Of a DNA stretch of 64,000 nt, positions 59,216-64,000 are shown piece by piece; the first letter of the stretch is position 1; each line of letters starts with the position of its first letter. This DNA is from Epiperipatus broadwayi (Eukaryota; Onychophora; Udeonychophora; Euonychophora; Peripatidae), in assembly GCA_028023455.1 (NCBI GenBank), contig JAQFVV010006272.1, positions 4,691,127 to 4,755,126 on the forward strand, in the 5' to 3' direction. A program made the translations under genes and the position numbers. Under the pieces are notes generated by a model. That model searched no databases. It was not told where the DNA came from and saw only the letters and a list, made by a program, of their open reading frames with translations.

Positions 59216-59659
59216 TATATGTGTACATGTCTCTGTGACAGTTAATCCAGTACAAAACCTTCAGTATATTGCAAGAAAAGGAAAGAAAGAATTTTTCTAT
59301 ATCATGTTATCTAAAATTGTTAACAATTCATAAAATATAGCTACAACAAGATGATGTCAATGTTGTCTACATGTATGCTTAAAAATATTTACTACAGTTC
59401 TTGTATAAGGCAGTGGTATATAAATTAATAGTCATATTATTGTTTTACTTAAGTTTTAAGTTGTATTATTCATTCAGTGAAAGTATAATATATACATTAG
59501 CACATACATACACAAAGGGTATGAGAGAGCATAGAAAATTTAGTTCTTCCCTAGTCTTTAGATAAATAAATAACTGAATGGTTTATTTCTTAGATGTTAA
59601 TTTGAGCACTAGAAATTTGATGCAGCATCCCTATCTTAAATTTAGACTCCAATACTCTG

Positions 59660-59975
59660 TCATTGTACTAACTCATGTAAGGTGTTGTTTTCCTGAAGGT
59701 TTGTGATGATGGTGTTCTAGTTGTGTTTTTATATTGGACTATTTCCATCATCTAATATATATGTATTGAATGTCTTTAGAAAAATTTAACTTTATTTAAA
59801 TATTCCAAATACATTCAACTGCTAGTAATAGAACTTCTAACATCTAACTTTGATATGCTATTACTAGCAGTTGAATGAATTTGGAATATTTAAATAAAGT
59901 TAAATTTTTCTAAAGACATTCAATACATATATTAGATGATGGAAATAGTTTAATATAAAAACACAAATGTAAGGT
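59660..59975. repeat. Inverted pair of the PLE-B/SINE tail
   Basis: The left arm (about 59675-59842) and right arm (about 59852-59975) are reverse complements. Shared blocks are TTTAACTTTATTTAAATATTCC, AATGTCTTTAGAAAAATTTA, and GTAAGGTGTTGTTT at the outer end of both. The arms are the tail seen at 22440-22570 and near 24960-25030 (AAATAGTxxAATATxxAAA and ATTAGATGATGG). The tRNA-like head is absent. It is a hairpin of tails only, with a loop of about 20-40 bp that includes AACATCTAACTTTGATATG. Confidence 0.8.
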
Positions 59976-62215
59976 GTTGTTTAGATAATTATTATTATTG
60001 CATACATAATATGTACCAAAATTATAAAAAAGTTAAGAATAGAAATAGTTAAGATGTATTTTAAATTTTTTTCCAAATTATGGATAGTGTATAATGGTGT
60101 GTTGATAATATATGGTTGATAATATTCTAATTGTTTATTAATTCCCTGAAAAAGTAAATACCCATATGATAGCTTGAATATAATAATTTGGAGATCATAT
60201 GATTTTTGAGTACATACATAATAGATTGAATGTAGTAAATCCATTTATTTGAGCAAGCTGAGTTTTTATTATTATTTTATCCAATCATAAATTGATTATA
60301 TAACTTCAATTCATTGAATCTAGCATCTCTGATACATAGAGATGTCTTCTTTTTTTTACCATCTGAAAAATGAATCAGAAATCTTTAAATGAATCACCAT
60401 TCTACTGGTAGCTAAACCGTACTAATTTCTGAAAAATACATAAGCATCAAGTACAAGAAATTTCTATAAAAATGATTTTAAAAATGTTTACATTTTTTAT
60501 GTTTTAACCAGATTGATTTTTTTTGACTTAAGAAAATCATAGTTTTCCCTAAAAAAATCATCTGTCTGGAAGACAATTTGCTTTTTTATTTTTGGTGACA
60601 ACATAAATAGGCTGATTTTTTTCTTGAAGATAAAGGTGCTTTGATAGCTTTGAAAAATGACCAGGATTTGAAGGAAGATAAAAACACAAAGATAGAAAGT
60701 TTTCAAATATAAATCCAAACAATATAACTGTTTTGAAAGTAATGATGACAATAGTAAAAAAAAAATAGAATGGGAAAGAAATGAAAGTATTGTAACAATA
60801 AAAAATAATAGTAGTTAGATAATTTGTTGCTTCGAAATTTTTAAAAAGTTCGAGCATAGAAGTGGATTAATTAATATACTTTGAATTCCAGCATCAGATC
60901 TCTACCACTACATTATACCAAGCAACATATTGATAGAAACAAAAACTGCTTTACAAATCAAACAGAAATAAGATAAATAATGACATTTTGCATTCGATAA
61001 GTAAAGCATAATTAAAAACTTCTTTTTTTGTGTAATAAAACTATAATAGAAAACTCATACTTTTTTAATTCAATAGTATTGGATCCTTAGCTTAATATAT
61101 GCATGTTGGTGGTAAAATAATTAAATGTATATCTTTACTGCATCGTTTTATCTATTCTAGTCTATTTACTTTTATTAATCTTTTGTTAAATGTTTCTGAA
61201 TTGGCGGGAGTTCTTAGAAAACAAAAATACAAGAATTCTTTTTCTTTCTTTCTTTCTTTCTTTTTAATTAGCAAAATGTAATGATTCGGATATTGTTTCT
61301 TGTGTGATGACTTAATGTTTATTGCTCATTCTTAAAACGTTACATTTCCACATTCTAGAAGTTGAAAAGATTAATAAACAAAGTACTATAATAAAAAAAA
61401 ATTGAAAGCGAGCCAGAAAAAGTAATTTAAGCTTCTTCATTCCGTTCTAATGTAATGTTGAGTGACAGCGTGTCTAAAACAACAACTATACAGATATGCA
61501 AATTTTTACACTGAGTATATATGAGCAAAATATATATATATACCTGCTCTATAGACTTTATACACAAAGAATTTTAACACTGTAATACTATCTAAACCCT
61601 CTAATAAAATGAGTTTTTAGAAAATAGATGTTATTAATAAAATAGATAACATCAGTGGATTATCCCCTAATCAAGTATGCTTTGTATAATTTGCACAGTG
61701 GTAAAATGGAGGGTTCAAGAACTAAAGATTTCTGGATGCTTGCTCAGCGGAGGAAAAAAATATATATATCCTTAGCAACAAATTGTAAAATTGTTGCTAA
61801 TGTTGTATTAATTCATAGTTCTGTGCATACATAATACATATATGTGTATGTGCATAAATGCAAAAGCATAAACATAAATTAACATAATGATCATTAGATC
61901 AAGGCTATTTAGAAGTATAAATATAGACTAAACCAATTCTCAGAACACTAATTAACACATAACAGTTATGCTTCGGAAAACTTAAATTTAACGATACTGG
62001 TTATGTTTGTCACGTGATTTTTACTCCCATCCCCCATCATTTTCTAAGTACAGTATTACTGTTTAATATTTTGATTTCTAGAAATATTTGATTTTTTTTG
62101 TTTGTTTGATTGAGCATATTTCTACAAAAATTAGGTGTTTATTTTTTAATTTTTGATGTAAATTGCAATTATTTATCTAATGTCAAAATAATTGGAATAC
62201 TTTGTAATAATGCCT
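59976..62215. other. Stretch without a recognised gene
   Basis: A+T-rich DNA. Frames at 60244-59981, 60751-60497 and 60857-60558 (84-99 codons, minus) read mainly Phe, Ile, Leu and Tyr, and look like chance frames. A short inverted pair, TTAGCAACAA...TTGTTGCTAA, lies at 61772-61799. A (TTTC)n run lies at 61238-61263. Confidence 0.45.
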
Positions 62216-62219
62216 TCTA

Positions 62220-63990
62220 GTATTATCTGATTCATTTAGCACTTGGTTGTAGTAGTGATGATTTTGGGGTTCCCCTTAGAAACCAAAATGGCAGAGAGCA
62301 CACTCTAAATCAGTATCAACTTAACGTTATTCTGAATCTATGTTTTATTAATACTTCTACAGAAGATTTCCCTAATTGTTGTATGAAGCCTTGCATTTAA
62401 AGTATTTGTGTAATATGAGGCTTCTTCTGAACTCTCTGCTCTGCCTTTCCATTATTTGTGGATAAAGTAAATGGAATTGAATTTGTTTTACACTTTTCAT
62501 AAATCTTTTGAAATAGAAAAAATAAACACTGTTCCATTGTTGAAAATTATCATTTGTAATACACCATGGGTAACCATAATTTTTTCAGAGTTTCTATAGT
62601 CACTTTGGATAGGCTTGTACTACTATTATGAGCTGTTCTCTCTTCATGGACTTGCATGTCAATGTGCATGTATGATCAGGGATTCTATGGTGACTAGCCA
62701 ACTCATTTTTAATTTTTTTTTAGCCTGTTCTGCATTAACTGATACTGTCAACATTTCTGATCCCTAGCTATGAATATATTTATCAATCTCTAGTGATCAC
62801 ACATATGACCTCACCAGTATTTTTGTACATACATTTTTCAAGACGACTCTATGAACAAGATCTGTGCTTTGATGCTTTGGTGAGGATAAATGTAACCTCC
62901 AAGAGATATAATTATTAATGAAAGAAAATTCACTGCATCAGACTAAGAATGCTTTGTGCAGTATTTGTAATTGATTTCTGGACCAATCCATTTTATACAT
63001 TTTTTGTGTCTCTGGTACTGACTAAACTCAGCTCATACCATTTTGCAGTAAAGTTTTTTTTTTTTACTGTTTACTAGTTAAAAAATCATTTAATTGTTTG
63101 ATATTCCTAATTCATTCTTTAATTTCATAGTCATGTTATTCAAAACAATTATATGAGGATTATTATGTCAGTCAAAAGTGTATACTGATAAGAGATTGAA
63201 CCAGCATACTATTCTTGGTGATATAATTACACTCAGCTTTGCTTAGGGTTTTTGATATAAATCCACAGATTTTTTTACATTATTTTTCTTGGTGGGAATG
63301 AATAGGCAATCTATCACAGATCATTATAAGGTCTTTATCAATATAATATGCCTTATCTAATTTTATGCTAAGAAACTTTTTAGTTTTTTAAATGCTTAGA
63401 CCTGATCTTTTGGATACATCCACTTTACTTTTTAAGCCGATGCCTATAGAAAGATTTTATCAGTTTAGATCTATTACAAATAAATTCTTCATAATAGTTC
63501 TTTTATGTTTTTTGAATAACTTAGCTTTCAAGACTGTTATAATCTTGATTTAATGGCTTATTTCCTGATATATTTATCTTAAAACTGAAAAATTGAATTT
63601 CTCCAGCCCTAAATTTGCTCTGTTCCTTGTTAATTATAATTTCTAGATTTCTAAATTTTTAAAAAAGTTTTCTTGGTTTAATTCAGTTTTTTTTTCAACA
63701 ATTTTAATTACTAGTATGAAATCACTGAAATAATCATTACTGAAGTAATCATTTTGTAGTAATCACTGGATTTTATATTTTAGATGGATTCTAACTAACA
63801 ATAAAATCTTTTCCATAAATTGAAAAGGAAATTGCACTAAATCTAAACCTCTTTATTTTCTGTTTAACTACATATTTATTGTCTGAGCCATTTGCAGCCT
63901 GAAAACTATTTTAGACATTCGTCTCTATTATTTTCTCTTTTTGGTATGGTAGTAGTATCAATGATTGTACCAGTCACTTGATGGCACTGG
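62220..63990 (-). pseudogene. Ty3/gypsy-like pol remnant: RT, RNase H, integrase
   Basis: Read on the minus strand from the window edge. Near 63860-63790 the RT reading resembles the palm block before the active site. Near 63600-63500 come FFSFKINISGNKPLN and following residues, which match the RT thumb block (F.G..IS..GI.P). Near 63249-63214 TLSKAECNYITK fits the RNase H motif. Further on, the integrase core is indicated by YGYPWCITND (62577-62548), which contains the second acidic residue of the catalytic triad, then QQWNSV and a NGKAEQ-like stretch near 62462-62435 that holds the Glu. These give the gypsy order RT, RNase H, integrase. Stops and frameshifts occur throughout. It probably continues past the window. 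It is not the missing pol of the 41-46 kb element, from which it is 16 kb away. Confidence 0.7.
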
Positions 63991-64000
63991 TGCTACTCAA

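Overview
The window looks like gene-poor, very A+T-rich DNA (roughly three quarters A+T by eye) from an animal nuclear genome. The evidence is its repeat content: Penelope-like elements (reverse transcriptase plus GIY-YIG endonuclease), RTE/CR1-like LINEs with an apurinic-type endonuclease, hAT and Merlin DNA transposons, Ty3/gypsy retrotransposon remains, tRNA-like SINE heads, MITEs and long TA, TG, GA and ATT microsatellites. This mix fits an invertebrate metazoan better than a vertebrate, plant or microbe, but I cannot name the species. I found no host protein-coding gene, rRNA, intact tRNA, CRISPR array or operon. Nearly all open frames are short and are either pieces of decayed transposable elements, their antisense shadows, or chance frames in A+T-rich DNA.

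Layout. 1.2-3.5 kb: Penelope-like element (PLE-A) built as two head-to-head copies. 3.9-4.2 and 5.5-6.1 kb: two palindromic MITE-like elements, the second almost undiverged. 6.2-9.9 kb: two minus-strand LINE fragments. 12.2-12.6 kb: degenerate tandem array. 16.9-19.6 kb: LINE fragments in opposite orientations, with a Penelope fragment (PLE-D) nested in one. 19.8-20.8 kb: TIR element with TA duplication. 21.8-22.3 kb: small hAT element with a perfect 8-bp target duplication. 22.4-25.0 kb: PLE-B, again head-to-head, with a tRNA-like module at each outer end. 26.3-27.9 kb: hAT transposase relic. 28.9-29.1 and 31.7-32.4 kb: inverted copies of another dispersed repeat. 32.6-40.7 kb: a giant imperfect palindrome, two arms of about 4 kb around a TA tract. 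41.1-46.2 kb: minus-strand LTR retrotransposon with 1.4-kb LTRs and only a gag remnant. 52.2 kb: tRNA-like pseudogene. 52.9-53.7 kb: Merlin (ISXO2-fold) transposase pseudogene. 54.8-56.0 kb: PLE-C. 59.7-60.0 kb: another inverted pair. 62.2-64.0 kb: minus-strand gypsy pol remnant running to the window edge.

Two patterns tie the region together. First, head-to-head inverted duplication recurs at every scale, from arms of about 70 bp to 4 kb, so several segments could fold into long hairpins if transcribed. Second, the catalytic motifs of the mobile elements are broken: all five reverse-transcriptase active-site boxes I could read have lost at least one aspartate, and the Merlin transposase has lost two of three catalytic residues. 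The region therefore reads as a graveyard of autonomous elements, in which some non-autonomous palindromic elements look younger. All identities come from reading motifs by eye; no database search was done, and boundaries without a stated target duplication are good to tens of bases only.
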